A stretch of 64,000 nt of DNA, from positions 49,655,149-49,719,148 of the forward strand of contig NC_063166.1 in NCBI RefSeq assembly GCF_023159225.1, written 5' to 3'. Source of the stretch: Perognathus longimembris pacificus (taxonomy: Eukaryota; Chordata; Mammalia; Rodentia; Heteromyidae). Of this stretch, positions 42,919 through 52,931 are shown in pieces; within the stretch, counting starts at the first letter, position 1; every line of letters starts with the position of its first letter. The position numbers and the translations under genes are program-made. The notes beneath the pieces are model-generated. The model ran no database searches and had not been told where the DNA came from. It was given only the letters and a program-made list of their open reading frames with translations.

Positions 42919-44134
42919 CACTTTTATTAAGGGAAAAAATGTTATGTTACTTCCATTTGTCAGCCTTTTCTTTCCCAATGTTGGGCAGAGAGCTTAGTAC
43001 TTTGAACTAGATGCTTAGTGCTTTGAACTGGCTGAGAAGCCTGGCAGAGGAGACTTGGGGCTTGTCAGGTCTAGGCACAGAATGCAGAGAAAAGAGTTGC
43101 AGAAGTGTATAGAGAGAGAGATGCTGCAACCCAAGGTAAATGTAAGTAAATAGAAGTTGGTGACCAGTGAGAGGTGCATTGCTGAGAAGGGTGGGCTGTG
43201 GGCTCACTGCTGGCCAACCACAGAGGTGTGTTTAATGTGTGGTATAGGTCTGAACTGACTGGTGTTGGACAGTGATTTAATACACAGCTCTACACACTAA
43301 GAGACTTCAATAAATGTTGTTGACTGACTGCCTAACTGGCTCTGACCTTGCCTGAAAAGAGGGCAGGGGTGCTAAATAAACTCAAGGTATTATCATAATA
43401 ATACCTGCTGACCAAGAATGTTGTCAAGATGAATGACCTCCTTTTAAAGGGCAAATGGGCTTCTCTGCAGAATGACACTAGATGAATACTAAATTTAACA
43501 TCATTTGAATAGGATCTTATATTGCTTCAACTCAGCCCCCATCACAACATCAGCTAGTGATCTTCTAGAAATACAAACACTCTCTTGTTGAGACAGTCCA
43601 ACCAAAAGATGACTTATACTGACACTAGTGGTTTGCTCTCTTTATTGTCTTGGAACCCAAAGACGGAATGAATCTTGGAAGATAGAACAGTGTTATCCCC
43701 CCAAAGCCAACACTGCCCAGAAAACCCAGAAATGAGTCCCTCCCTTCTGACTCTCTCCCCAAGCCCAGCCCCAGGAGGAATAATTCCCCATTGCTCCTAG
43801 GAAACCTTTGCTGGGCTGTGCACTATATCCACTGTCAGGATGACCCCTTCGTGTTGAACCCTAATCCTTTGAGAAATCATTTGTCAACTCCTTTTTGTTT
43901 AGTCTCCAGGAAAAATAAAAAGAAATTGGATACTGTGTCCTTGAATTGAAATTCAGACAGATTGGAAGATATATACATACATACATCATTGAATTACCAA
44001 TTTAGGACTTTAAAATTGATTTTGTCATTCATAAAAGATTAAACTCCAGCTCTTCATGTACATTGATTTTTTTGTTGCTGTATGATTGGCTTTAGAGAGT
44101 TGTTTTTTATTTATTTGTTTATCTGTTTTATTTT
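42919..44134. other. Unique sequence
   Basis: About 1.2 kb. A MIR/L2-like end ('gacttcaataaatgttgttg', 43306-43325) is the only hint of a repeat. No gene. Confidence 0.45.
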
Positions 44135-44225
44135 CATGAAACAAGGTCTCATTTTGTAGTACAGGCTAGCCTAGAACTTGGGATCCACCCGCCTTAACCT
44201 CCTGAGTAATGAGATCACAGGTAAG
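44135..44225 (-). repeat. B1-like SINE, antisense, truncated
   Basis: 'gaaacaaggtctcattttgt', 'caggctagcctagaacttgg', 'taacctcctgagtaatgaga' are the reverse complement of a B1 monomer lacking its 5' end. T-rich sequence at 44100-44130 is the antisense A tail. Confidence 0.78.
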
Positions 44226-44330
44226 AACTTCCATCCCTGCATATCTTTTCTAACCTCTCTTATGCTCTCAATACATGGGTCTTGTTTCCAATTCATCCCC
44301 AACTTGACATTTATTGCCAAATTAGCACAT
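44226..44330. other. Unique spacer
   Basis: Nothing recognised. Confidence 0.5.
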
Positions 44331-44345
44331 AAAAATCACACACAC

Positions 44346-44544
44346 GGGGCTGGAGATATGGCCTAGTGGCAAGAGAGCTTGCCTCGTATACATGAGGCCC
44401 TGGGTTCGATTCCCCAGCACCACATATACAGAAAACGGCCAGAAGTGGCACTGTGGCTCAAGTGGCAGAGTGCTAGCCTTGAGCAAAAGGAAGCCAGGGA
44501 CAGTGCTGAGGCCCTGAGTCCAAGGCCCAGAACTGGCCAAAAAA
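44346..44544 (+). repeat. Young IDL-Geo SINE inserted in a CA microsatellite
   Basis: Complete, low-divergence copy. The 15-bp duplication 'aaaaatcacacacac' is exact at 44331-44345 and 44545-44559. It landed at the edge of a pre-existing or nascent CA array. Confidence 0.95.
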
Positions 44545-44549
44545 AAAAA

Positions 44550-44550
<1 letters not shown>

Positions 44551-44598
<48 letters not shown>
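44551..44598 (+). repeat. (CA)24 microsatellite
   Basis: Pure CA array beginning inside the downstream target duplication of the preceding SINE. Confidence 0.95.
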
Positions 44599-44599
<1 letters not shown>

Positions 44600-44951
44600 C
44601 ACATACAGAAATGCAATTGAGTTTCTTTGGGGGAGGGGCATAGGCCTATTAACACTGTGAGGAGAAGGGCCACTATCACTCCAAGATGGACAGTAACAGA
44701 ATAATATTAATGAGAAGCCTAGTATTTTTCATTGAATTTTTAAAAATTGTCTAGTGTCAGAATTGTTCAGCATGAATGGAGTAAAACCCAGCAAACTATC
44801 AGTGGTTTTCCATTGATTTCTATATAGCTATACCCTTCCCCCATCTCTGTTATACACCAGAATCAACCAGTTGAAATTTTCTCTTGCAACACCTTCAAGG
44901 CTACAGCTAAGAAGAATGATTGAATGCTTGAGCAACAAAAATTATAATGAT
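44599..44951. other. Unique sequence
   Basis: 44850-44880 ('atacaccagaatcaaccagt') faintly resembles a hAT element, not enough to call. Confidence 0.45.
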
Positions 44952-45112
44952 TTACTGGTCAATAGTAGTTCACATTTGTAATCCTAGCTACCCTGGAAGC
45001 TGAGATCTGAGGATCGTATGGATCAAAGCCAGCACGGAAAGAATAGTTTATGAGATTCCATCTTCAAAAATAGCCTAGTGAGTGCAGGCATCTGAGTTCA
45101 AATGCTACTACC
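44952..45112 (+). repeat. Geo-type SINE, strongly diverged, internal deletion
   Basis: 'agttcacatttgtaatccta', 'ctgagatctgaggatcgta', 'gcacggaaagaatagtttat' mark the head. The A-box region of the tail is absent, leaving 'tctgagttcaaatgctac' as its end. Confidence 0.78.
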
Positions 45113-45919
45113 AAAGAGAAAGACAGAAACAGAGAAAGAGATTTAAGTTCTAAACTCTAGCAGGAAGAGTCTTAGGAGGAATGTGAAATGAAAGAATTAC
45201 AGACAAGGGGAAAGGCGTAGGCCTGCCTTGACCTCCACCTCCGGCCATTGACTGAGCCTTGAAGACATGATGCCTGAGCTCCTGCCCAACTTGGCAGTTA
45301 TGAGGACCCGCCTGAGAGAGCTGCAAATGCTGACCCAGAGCACTAAACCCAGACAAGTAACTCCCTCCCTCCAGACTTGTTAATGAGAAGAAATATCCCT
45401 TCTGGTATAAAATGCTAACCAGATGTTCTGAGGGTTGCAGCCGGACACATCCTAATGGACAGAACATGCTCTGTCTCTTTTTTGCTTTTCTGCCTAAATT
45501 TATTTGCATACTTGTTTTGCTGCTTTTCATCTCGCTCATGCGTGAGTGGATCTGTCCAGACTTGTGACTTCCTCTGATTTAATGTGAGTAAATTGTCCTT
45601 GACTTCTTTTCCCAGTTTTATTTGAATCCTAAAGCATCATTTGAGAACTGATGATTATAGTCAACATATCTCTATAGATATTTTATTCTAAGGATGCAAA
45701 TACCTTAGGATCAGATACCTCTTTTTAAAGAAGTCTCCTATTTACAAATGCTTGTCTAGTAGCACTTGAAGGAACCCTGAGAACAACAACAACAAAAAAA
45801 AAAAATAATGCTGCATGGTTTGGGCCATTGGTGGAGGAAATGATAGGAGATGGTAGGTAATGGTCAGGAGAGTTTTCTACTGACAGACAGGGGAGATAGA
45901 TCTTCTGATGAGACAGTAA
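45113..45919. other. Unique sequence
   Basis: No repeat recognised. A 129-codon minus frame (45150-45539) has no recognisable domain. Confidence 0.45.
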
Positions 45920-46137
45920 AGATAGGCTCACACCTGTTAGCTACTCAGGTGGCTGAGATCTGAAGATTGCAGTTTGAAGCAAGCCTGGACAGGAAACTTC
46001 AGAAGACTCATCTCCAATTGAGCACTGAAAAAGCTAGAAGTGGAGCTATGGCTCAAGTGGTAAAGTGTTAGCCTTGACCACAAAAACTCAAGGACAGCCC
46101 CAAGACCCTGAATTCAAGTTCTAGCACTGGCAGGCAT
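45920..46137 (+). repeat. Geo-type SINE
   Basis: Head shortened at its start ('gctcacacctgttagctact'), linker and tail ('gctatggctcaagtggtaaa', 'aattcaagttctagcactgg') in order. Confidence 0.88.
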
Positions 46138-46145
46138 GTGCACAG

Positions 46146-46147
46146 AT

Positions 46148-46184
<37 letters not shown>

Positions 46185-46198
46185 TACACACACACACA
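46146..46198 (+). repeat. (CA)n microsatellite on a SINE end
   Basis: CA array with TACA interruptions beginning about 10 bp after the SINE terminus. Confidence 0.93.
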
Positions 46199-47059
46199 GA
46201 TTTGGGGGTATGCATTCCTATATGTGTAGAAGGGATATTAAGTTGAAATGAACATTTGGAGAGAAGGAAGATTGAGCAAGGCCAGGGTAGAGCGAGGAAG
46301 TAGGAGACCCCCTGAGCAGACCTGAGAAAGGAACATGACATGGAAGATTCATGAAGGAGAATTTTTCTTCCATTTCTTAGGTCAGGCTTATTCATATTAT
46401 GGAGTCTTCATCTTCCCTGTGTGTGCATTCTGGCAGATGTCACGACTTCTCACTGGGCAATATCAACATTCTTCTCCCTTGCTGACAGATTGCCACTTTG
46501 TTTGTCATAGAAAGTGGGCAGGGTGTCCTGAGTGGGGAGAGGAAGAGCCACCATTTGACCAATGCCAAGGAAAAAAGGCACTATAAATGAATTTGTTCAC
46601 CAGAGAGCACATCTCTGAAGACCTTGTGGGGTTGCTATTCATTTCACCCTCAACCACCAAACAAGAAAGCCTGCTCATCTTCAGATGCTTTGTAGCACTT
46701 GTCACACTGCCTGGAAGATCTCACTACACTCCTGGAAATGCCTCATTGATCTTTGGGTTAAGTCCTAATTACCAGCTCCACATAACTGTCTGGGGCACCC
46801 CAGTCCAGTGGCAAAAATATCCCTGCTGTCTATTTGTGTCTGTCTCCCCTCCCTGAAGCACAAGTGTGCATGCCCCTGGCACTGGGCAGGTCAGGGCTTC
46901 CAGCAGACTCACCTCCATTCTTTTCCACCTCATCTTCTCACAGAGTCAAGAAATGAGAGCAGGGACAGGCATACTGAAAAAAGCATTTTCTTTTTTGTTT
47001 GTTTGTTTGTGGATGAATTGCAGAGAAGAGACCAAGGGAAATATTTTTTTTATTTTTTT
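46199..47059. other. Unique sequence
   Basis: Nothing recognised; several overlapping frames on both strands (for example 46335-46586 + and 46505-46705 -) exclude one another. Confidence 0.45.
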
Positions 47060-47465
47060 GCGAACTTGAACATGAATATAAGATATCCATTCTTACCAAT
47101 GTGAGTGAACCTGAGATAACCCCCTGCAGCCTATCTGATCACAGTGGAATTAAACTAGATCTCAACAGCAAAAGATACTACAGAAAACCTCAACCACATG
47201 GAGACTGAACAACACACTGTTAAGTAACAGGTCATTCACTGAAGAAATTAAGGAAGAAAGCAGAAAGCTCATACAATTCAATGAAAACAAAAACACATCA
47301 TACAAGAACCTCTGGGATACAGCAAAAGTAGTGCTACAGGGAAAGTTCAGAGCTCTTAAGTACATGCATAAAAAGAAAAGAAACAACTCAATCAGATAAC
47401 CACATGATACAACTGAAGCATCTAGAAAAACAGAAACCAAACAAACCCCAAATGTGATTGCACTG
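47060..47465 (+). mobile_element. LINE-1 ORF2 internal fragment, sense
   Basis: 'gatcacagtggaattaaact', 'ggagactgaacaacacactg', 'gaacctctgggatacagcaa' and 'agtgctacagggaaagttca' match the L1 ORF2 region between endonuclease and reverse transcriptase, in order. In-frame stops and indels break it. It has neither 5' nor 3' end. One of two sense L1 pieces in the window. Confidence 0.8.
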
Positions 47466-47523
47466 AACTAAGGGTAAAAACCACCAGCCAGGTCAAATGA
47501 GACATGCAAGAAGCAGGATTTTA
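47466..47523. other. Spacer
   Basis: Short spacer, possibly more L1, ending in the SINE target site. Confidence 0.4.
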
Positions 47524-47539
47524 GAAAATCCTAGCGCTC

Positions 47540-47759
47540 GGGCTGGGGATATAGCCTAGTGGCAAGAGTGCCTGCCTCGGATACACGAGGCCCTAGGTTC
47601 GATTCCCCAGCACCACATATACAGAAAACGGCCAGAAGCGGCGCTGTGGCTCAAGTGGCAGAGTGCTAGCCTTGAGCAAAAAGAAGCCAGGGACAGTGCT
47701 CAGGCCCTGAGTCCAAGGCCCACGATTGGCCAAAAAAAAAAAAAAAAAAAAAAAAAAAA
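47540..47759 (+). repeat. Young IDL-Geo SINE with target-site duplication
   Basis: Complete copy with an intact B box ('ggttcgattccccagcac') and a roughly 29-A tail. The 16-bp duplication 'gaaaatcctagcgctc' at 47524-47539 recurs with one change at 47760-47775. The changed base is in a CpG, consistent with CpG decay in one copy. Confidence 0.95.
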
Positions 47760-47779
47760 GAAAATCCTAGCTCTCAAGT

Positions 47780-48018
47780 AGGGTGCCAGTGACTCATGTC
47801 TGTAATCCTAACTACTTAGGAGGCTGAGATCTGAGGATTGTGATTCAAAGCCAGTCCAGGTAAGAAAGTCCTAGAGACTCTTATCTCCAATTAACCACCA
47901 AAAAGCCAAAAGTGGGGCTGTGGCTCAATTGGTAGAGCACTAGCCTGAAGCAGAAAAGGCTAATGGACAGCACCCAGCCCTTGGACTCAGTCTCCAACAC
48001 TGGCACACAAAAAAGTAA
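47780..48018 (+). repeat. Geo-type SINE, full length
   Basis: 'cagtgactcatgtctgtaat', 'ctacttaggaggctgagatc', 'tccaattaaccaccaaaaag', 'gctgtggctcaattggtaga' and 'aacactggcacac' in order. Confidence 0.92.
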
Positions 48019-48487
48019 AAAGAAAAAGAACATCATCACTCTACAGTGTCTTTGTTTGAATGTGTATTCTTGTTACACTAATGAGAGAAGTGTTGCTTTA
48101 ATGAGTCATACAATGCAAATTTTGGTGGTAAAATTAAAATTTGAATAAACAGTATGAAAAATCAAATATTAGAAATCCATTTCTTAAAAGCTTATAGCAG
48201 TGACTTGTCAAGGTACTAGGTGAGCTTAAGTAAGATCATTTCAGATTATATATACAGTACTGAAGTAGTTTAATTTAATTACACTAAAATTGTTTTCATT
48301 AAAGCTTCCTCCTAATGCAAGAATATTATTAGAGTTATTTTCACTGACATTCTGCTAATAAGGTAGCTTAGCAACTGTATTTACACTTGACCAGGTCATT
48401 GTTTTTAGAGGTAGTGATGGCTCTCAGTGGGACTAAACTGTACCTCAGGCGAGATGGGGATACTGAATTGATTGAAAAAGACATTAT
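48019..48487. other. Unique AT-rich sequence, possible conserved non-coding DNA
   Basis: No repeat recognised. Contains homeodomain-type cores ('gtttaatttaattacac', 'ttcattaaagcttcc') in complex, non-repetitive AT-rich DNA. Confidence 0.4.
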
Positions 48488-48764
48488 ATAGGAGCAGGTG
48501 CCAATAGCTCATGCTGGCAATCCTAGCTAGTTAGGAGGCTGAGATCTGCCCATCACAGTTTGAAGCTAGCCAAGGCAGAAAAGTGTGTGAGATTCTTATC
48601 TCATTACCTTATCAGGGAAGTCCAAGAGACTCTTATCTCCAATTAATGACCAAAAAGCCAGAAGTGGAGCTGTGGCTCCAGTGGTAGAAAATACAACATC
48701 CCTGAGTGAAAAAGCCAAGCAAGAGTACAATGCCCTGAATTCAAGCCTCAGTACTGGCACATGC
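48488..48764 (+). repeat. Geo-type SINE with internal 37-bp duplication
   Basis: All parts of the element are present, but the head/linker junction is doubled. Text like 'ggcagaaaagtgtgtgagat' from 48574 repeats near 48610 as 'tcagggaagtccaagagact', each followed by 'cttatct'. The copy is therefore about 35 bp longer than its relatives. Confidence 0.88.
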
Positions 48765-48765
48765 A

Positions 48766-48789
48766 TGCACACACACACACACACACACA
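48766..48789 (+). repeat. (CA)n microsatellite on a SINE end
   Basis: Short CA array following 'actggcacatgcatg' of the SINE. Confidence 0.93.
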
Positions 48790-49349
48790 AAACAAAGACC
48801 TTAGACATTATACAGAGCAGAGTGACACACATCAAGCACTGTCAAAAATAATAAGATAACAAATATTGTTACTGCCATTATGAACCTTCATCTGTATTAT
48901 GCCACCTGTAGCAAACAAATTATGCAGTTAAGTAAAGAGGGCAGATGTCTGGCTCCAAAATTTCAAGTATCTACTGATTACAGGCTAACATTTACTACCA
49001 TGAGCCCATGAGGAATGGGAATGAGAGCAGAAAGAAAAGAACCTGACAGGATAATCGGCTCAAAGGTCCTTCTCCCACAGTGGCTCTGTATCCCTCACTG
49101 GCCTTGAGAAGCCCCATATTTAGGCCTGTAGATATCACATCCTTGTGGCCTTTAACATCAATCTCATGGGCATGATTGATCATGGCCATTGTCAGGAATG
49201 ACAATTGGGTCATGGTCACTGTCCCTGGAATACTTGTATGTGGAATACTTGTATGAGGTACACCAGATGGGAATTTAGGCAGAGGTGCTAAACAATGAGT
49301 AGAAAGTTGGTTCAGCTGCACGGAGCCTCTCATTGGGTGTGAGGACTGC
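48790..49349. other. Unique sequence with a 15-bp tandem duplication
   Basis: No repeat family recognised. 'tggaatacttgtatg' occurs twice head to tail at 49226-49255. A 112-codon minus frame (48995-49333) spans it; I cannot identify it. Confidence 0.45.
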
Positions 49350-49640
49350 TATGTCCCGCAGACTGTCCAATGATTTTGAGAGTCAAGTAGCTCTCTCTTA
49401 GAGACACTCTTTTAACCCCTGTACAACACAACTCCAGGCAGTGTCCTTCCTTGACTTTTCTTTTCTTATAGGAGCTCTGTTTACCTTTTTCTTTAATAAA
49501 TCATGGTCATTTAACTTCTCCCTCTGTATCCATGGACTCATTCTTCAAGACCACTGAGACAAAGGACCCAATCCAGGTGTTGAGGATCTCCAGTATCTGG
49601 GAAAGCAGATCCAGGGGCATGTATTAGTCTAGCCACTGTA
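49350..49640 (+). mobile_element. Possible old ERV LTR remnant
   Basis: 'cctttttctttaataaatca' followed about 40 bp on by 'actcattcttcaagaccact' has the shape of an ERV1-type R/U5 region with a polyadenylation signal. No terminal repeats, primer-binding site or viral coding sequence are visible nearby. Confidence 0.3.
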
Positions 49641-49829
49641 GCCTGAAAGATTAGTGAGGAGAGAGGGAGGGGCTGGCCAAAGTCAGTAACACCAGGACAG
49701 CAAGTTTAGTTCATAGCTATGTAGCACCTAAGCTATGGTGTGTGAAAAGATTGTTAGGACCTGAGCAACAATGGGTGCTACCTCCCCCATTCAGACTGCC
49801 TGGGGCATGCTGATTACTCCCTCACTAAT

Positions 49830-50110
49830 CCAATTATTTATTTCACACATACCTATTAAATGTTTACTATGTGCTTATAGTCACACCAGATCCTGGAGAT
49901 GCTGTGGTCTATGAGAAAAACAAGGTCCTACACACCTGCATCACACCCTCTGAAGATAAGCAGGTAGTAAGCAAGAAAATAAAACACCAAAACCCAAAAA
50001 TAAAAACTGGAGAACTGTAAGTGGTGAATGAAAACAATGGCACACATACTGAATGGCAGAAGAGAGATACAGAGGTGAGACAGGGTAGCAGGAAGGTGAC
50101 ACCAGAGCCC
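49830..50110. repeat. Ancient L2/MIR-age repeat trace
   Basis: 'tattaaatgtttactatgtg' followed by 'gatcctggagatgctgtgg' and 'acaaggtcctacacacctgc' resembles the antisense end of L2 ('tattgagcacctactatgtgccagg... acaaggtccctgcc'). Probably the same family as at 5230-5510. Diverged. Confidence 0.4.
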
Positions 50111-50344
50111 AGCAGGGGTCAAGATCACTTATTAATTGCCATATGATCTCATCTCTTCCTGCTCCCAAGTTACTTTCTTCTAGTTATCAGAACTAGTGGC
50201 CAGGTATCTACATGAGGGAAAATGGAATTGATCTCTCAGCACAGAGTGGGCTCCTCAGAAAAGGCCTGGGTGAAAATGAGATACAGAGATGAGCATAGGA
50301 TTAAACGAAGAGTGGAAAGGTCCCAGAGAAGTTGTAAGCATTTG
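50111..50344. other. Unique sequence
   Basis: Nothing recognised. Confidence 0.5.
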
Positions 50345-50432
50345 AAAAAATGGAGAACATCAAGGAAAATCATGTGTGGTTATTATACTTCTCCAATGGA
50401 GTTTTACTGGACTATCCATAAGTCAATCCTAT
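50345..50432 (+). mobile_element. LINE-1 ORF2 C-terminal scrap, sense
   Basis: In one frame it reads YYTSPMEFYWTIHKS, aligning with the YIYTMEFY..I.K end of L1 ORF2 seen in the other L1 copies here. Very short and diverged. Confidence 0.5.
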
Positions 50433-50444
50433 AAGTTTATTACC

Positions 50445-50745
50445 ATGGCAAAGTATAAGGTGAACCCAATTATTGCTACCTCTTGGTATTCATAATTCCC
50501 TCCAATTGAACATGGGCAAGATTTGTGACTTGCTTCTAACCAGTAGATGAGTGATGAGATGTCACTACTATGTTTACAATTGGAACCTCTATTTTTCTGG
50601 TAGATTCTCTTACTGACTTTAATGAAGCAAGGGAATGTGTTAGAGAGGCCCATATAAAAACCAATCAAGAGGCCTCCAGCCAACAACCAGTTAGAAACTG
50701 AGACCCTTGATGCAGCAAGAGACAAAAAGCCATGTTCTGTCAAGA
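50445..50745 (+). mobile_element. Ancient LTR-like element, same family as 39765-40795
   Basis: 'attgctacctcttggtattc', 'gtgacttgcttctaaccagt', 'gagatgtcactactatgttt', 'ggcctccagccaacaaccag' fall in the order of the same old LTR-like repeat. 3' part missing. Confidence 0.55.
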
Positions 50746-51016
50746 ATATATTTTATGGAAGGAGTCTCCTGTTAATTAGTGTATATGCTGTTCCCATGTG
50801 TTCACGACGACGATAAATGTAATAGGTTAGTCTGTTCTTCTTCCCTAGTTGTAAAATGAACAATTAGAGTTGGAATTATGTAATCAAAGAATACCTCCTA
50901 CCAATCTGTAACCAAAGGTTCTACACTGTTTATTCCATGACCAATCAGATGAATTTCAGAATTTCTACTAGTTTTAATTGATAAAGATGGTATCTAGGGC
51001 TTTGGGAAATATTTTC
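50746..51016. other. Unique AT-rich sequence
   Basis: Nothing recognised. Confidence 0.5.
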
Positions 51017-51132
51017 TCCCTCCCTCCCTTCTTTCCTTCCTTCCTCCTTTACTTCTTCCCTTCTTCCTTCCTTCTTCCCTCCCTCCTCCCTCCCTCCCTC
51101 CATTCCTCTTTCCTTCCTCCCTCCTCTTCCCC
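51017..51132 (-). repeat. Pyrimidine-rich (CCTT/CCCT)n array
   Basis: About 116 bp of CCCT, CTTT and CCTT units, the opposite strand orientation to the other long purine arrays in the window; no adjacent SINE. Confidence 0.93.
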
Positions 51133-52363
51133 CACGCCATATATCTGAGTTTGGCAAGTTGTTCACAGGTTAACTCTACTCCCAGGAACGAGTTTAGATA
51201 TTACAGTGTAAACCCTTAAAGAAGTCTCCAAAAAGAACTCCCTCTTCTCAGGTTAATTGTCACCCCAAGCATAGTCATCCTTAAACAGTCCAAACATTTT
51301 ATTTCTACTACTTCTTTTGAGATGATGCTCCACCCAGTGAAAAACTACTTATAAGATCCTTCTCTCTAAAAAAGAAAAAAGATGTTATTAAGAAAAAAAT
51401 CTCACTGCTTTATAGGAGGGGAAAAGGGAAATGCTTAATGAACATGTATTAATTTTCTGTTTCAACTATGTTCTGCAGCTTTGAAGTAGCCTATGAGCTC
51501 ACAAAACTGTTGACTCACAGTAATACAAACATACAGAGAAAGCAAAGGGCTACTCAGGTCTCTCACTCTCGGTAGAGACTTTGCCAAAGACTGGATTATT
51601 TTTTAAATCTATTTTTGCAGTGAAAGGAAGCCACAGGCATCTCATACTGGCTTCCCAGCCCGACACCTAATTTCTGCCAGGGCATGAAGAGCGCTTTCTG
51701 AAACAGCACCTCTGGAATCTGGGTGGGTTTGAAAAGAGATTGGAGCCTTTGGGTGGCTTTTGTTTTTCTCTCCCAATCTTCATCCGGGTATTTCTCTCCT
51801 CCAGTGGACACTGTGTACCAGTTCCTGATCATCCCCTAACACAAATCCAAATTCATTTTTATGAAAAGAACTAATGGTTGAGGGCTTGTCCTGTATTTTT
51901 GTTTTCCCCCCAGCTATAGTTTTCTTCTGCCAACCAAAATGAGGGCATTCACTTTATTTTTTAAAAACTTTTTACAAATCATCAGTGACTCTTTGTTATA
52001 AAATATTCATACCTTGACTCCAAATTACAGTTAGGAGCATAAACACTCAACAAGTACTTTTAGTTCAGAGTCATTTTAGATTCATACAAGCAGGGGAAGG
52101 AAACTTGGAAAACACAAAGTATCCTTTGAAGGAGAGAAAAATCCTGAATGAAGAAGTGCGGGAGGAGGGGGGAAAGGGGTGGTAAATGCTGCCATTTCCA
52201 ACCAACCCAAACACCTTTGCCACAGATTCAGAGTTATTTAGGGTGTTAGAGCAGGCTTTGGCAGAGAAGGTGGCCGCAGGTCGAGAACAGCCGCATTGAG
52301 GAGCTTCTTGGGCAGTAAACTGTTTTAGAAAATCAAGGTAAGTCAATGAAAATGATTGTATCT
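51133..52363. other. Unique sequence
   Basis: About 1.2 kb without recognised repeats. It contains a 78-codon minus frame (51596-51832) and a strong splice-donor-like sequence at 52336-52343 ('aaggtaag'), discussed under findings. Confidence 0.45.
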
Positions 52364-52377
52364 CAGCTATATCTTTT

Positions 52378-52917
52378 GTTGTTGTTGCTTTTGCTTTTAT
52401 GCCTGTCTTTGGGCTTGAACTCAGAGCCTGGGGTCTGTTCTGAGCTTTTTTTTTTTTTTTTTTTTTCTTAAAGAAACTGCTCTTCCACTTGAGCCACAGC
52501 TCAACTTCTAGCATTTTGGTGGTTAGAGATATGAGCCTCGTGGACTTTCCTGCCCAGGTTGGTTTCACATCCTAATCTTCAAATCTCTGCCTCCTAAGTA
52601 GCTATATTTGTGTGTGTGTGCGCGCACATGTGCGTGTGTGGGCATGCACATGTGCTAGTACTGGGGCTTAAACTCAAGACCTGGCTGGCACTCTTGCTTG
52701 GCTTTTTTTGCGGGGGGGGGGGGGGTTAGCTTTTTTGCTCAAAGCTAGCAGTCTACCATTTGAGCCACAATACCACTTCTAGGTTTTTGCTGGTTAATTA
52801 GAGATAAGTCTCATGGACTTTTCTGCCTAGGCTGGCTTTGAATCACAAGCCTCAGATCTCAGCCTCCTGAATGGCTGGCTAGGATTACTGGCATGAGCCA
52901 CCAGTGTTGGCCACTCC
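52378..52917 (-). repeat. Geo-type SINE interrupted by a second Geo-type SINE
   Basis: The outer copy, 52378-52606 plus its head start at about 52877-52917, is delimited by 'cagctatatctttt' at 52364-52377 and 'cagctgtatctttc' at 52918-52931. Its tail includes a long T run at 52447-52466 and its head breaks off at 'gcctcctaagtagcta'. Confidence 0.8.
52607..52876 (-). repeat. Inner Geo-type SINE with (TG)n end and G-run
   Basis: Begins with a TG/CG alternating tract (52607-52650, the antisense (CA)n end). It continues with 'ctggggcttaaactcaagac', a 14-G run (52711-52724), 'catttgagccacaataccac' and 'ctcagcctcctgaatggct'. The extra 'ggct' where the outer head resumes suggests a 5'-truncated insertion. 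Confidence 0.82.
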
Positions 52918-52931
52918 CAGCTGTATCTTTC

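Noticed and set aside
45150..45539. 129-codon minus frame
   Set aside because: Unrecognisable sequence with no splice or promoter context; a frame of this length is expected by chance in 64 kb.
48995..49333. 112-codon minus frame that at first looked like a processed pseudogene
   Set aside because: I could not match it to any protein family. It contains a recent 15-bp duplication and shows no poly(A) or target duplication.
51596..51832. 78-codon minus frame that reads plausibly
   Set aside because: No homology I can name and no splice or promoter evidence; kept only as part of a unique stretch.
52071..52568. 165-codon minus frame
   Set aside because: About a third of it is translated antisense SINE, including a Lys run from a poly(T) tract; the rest is unrecognised.
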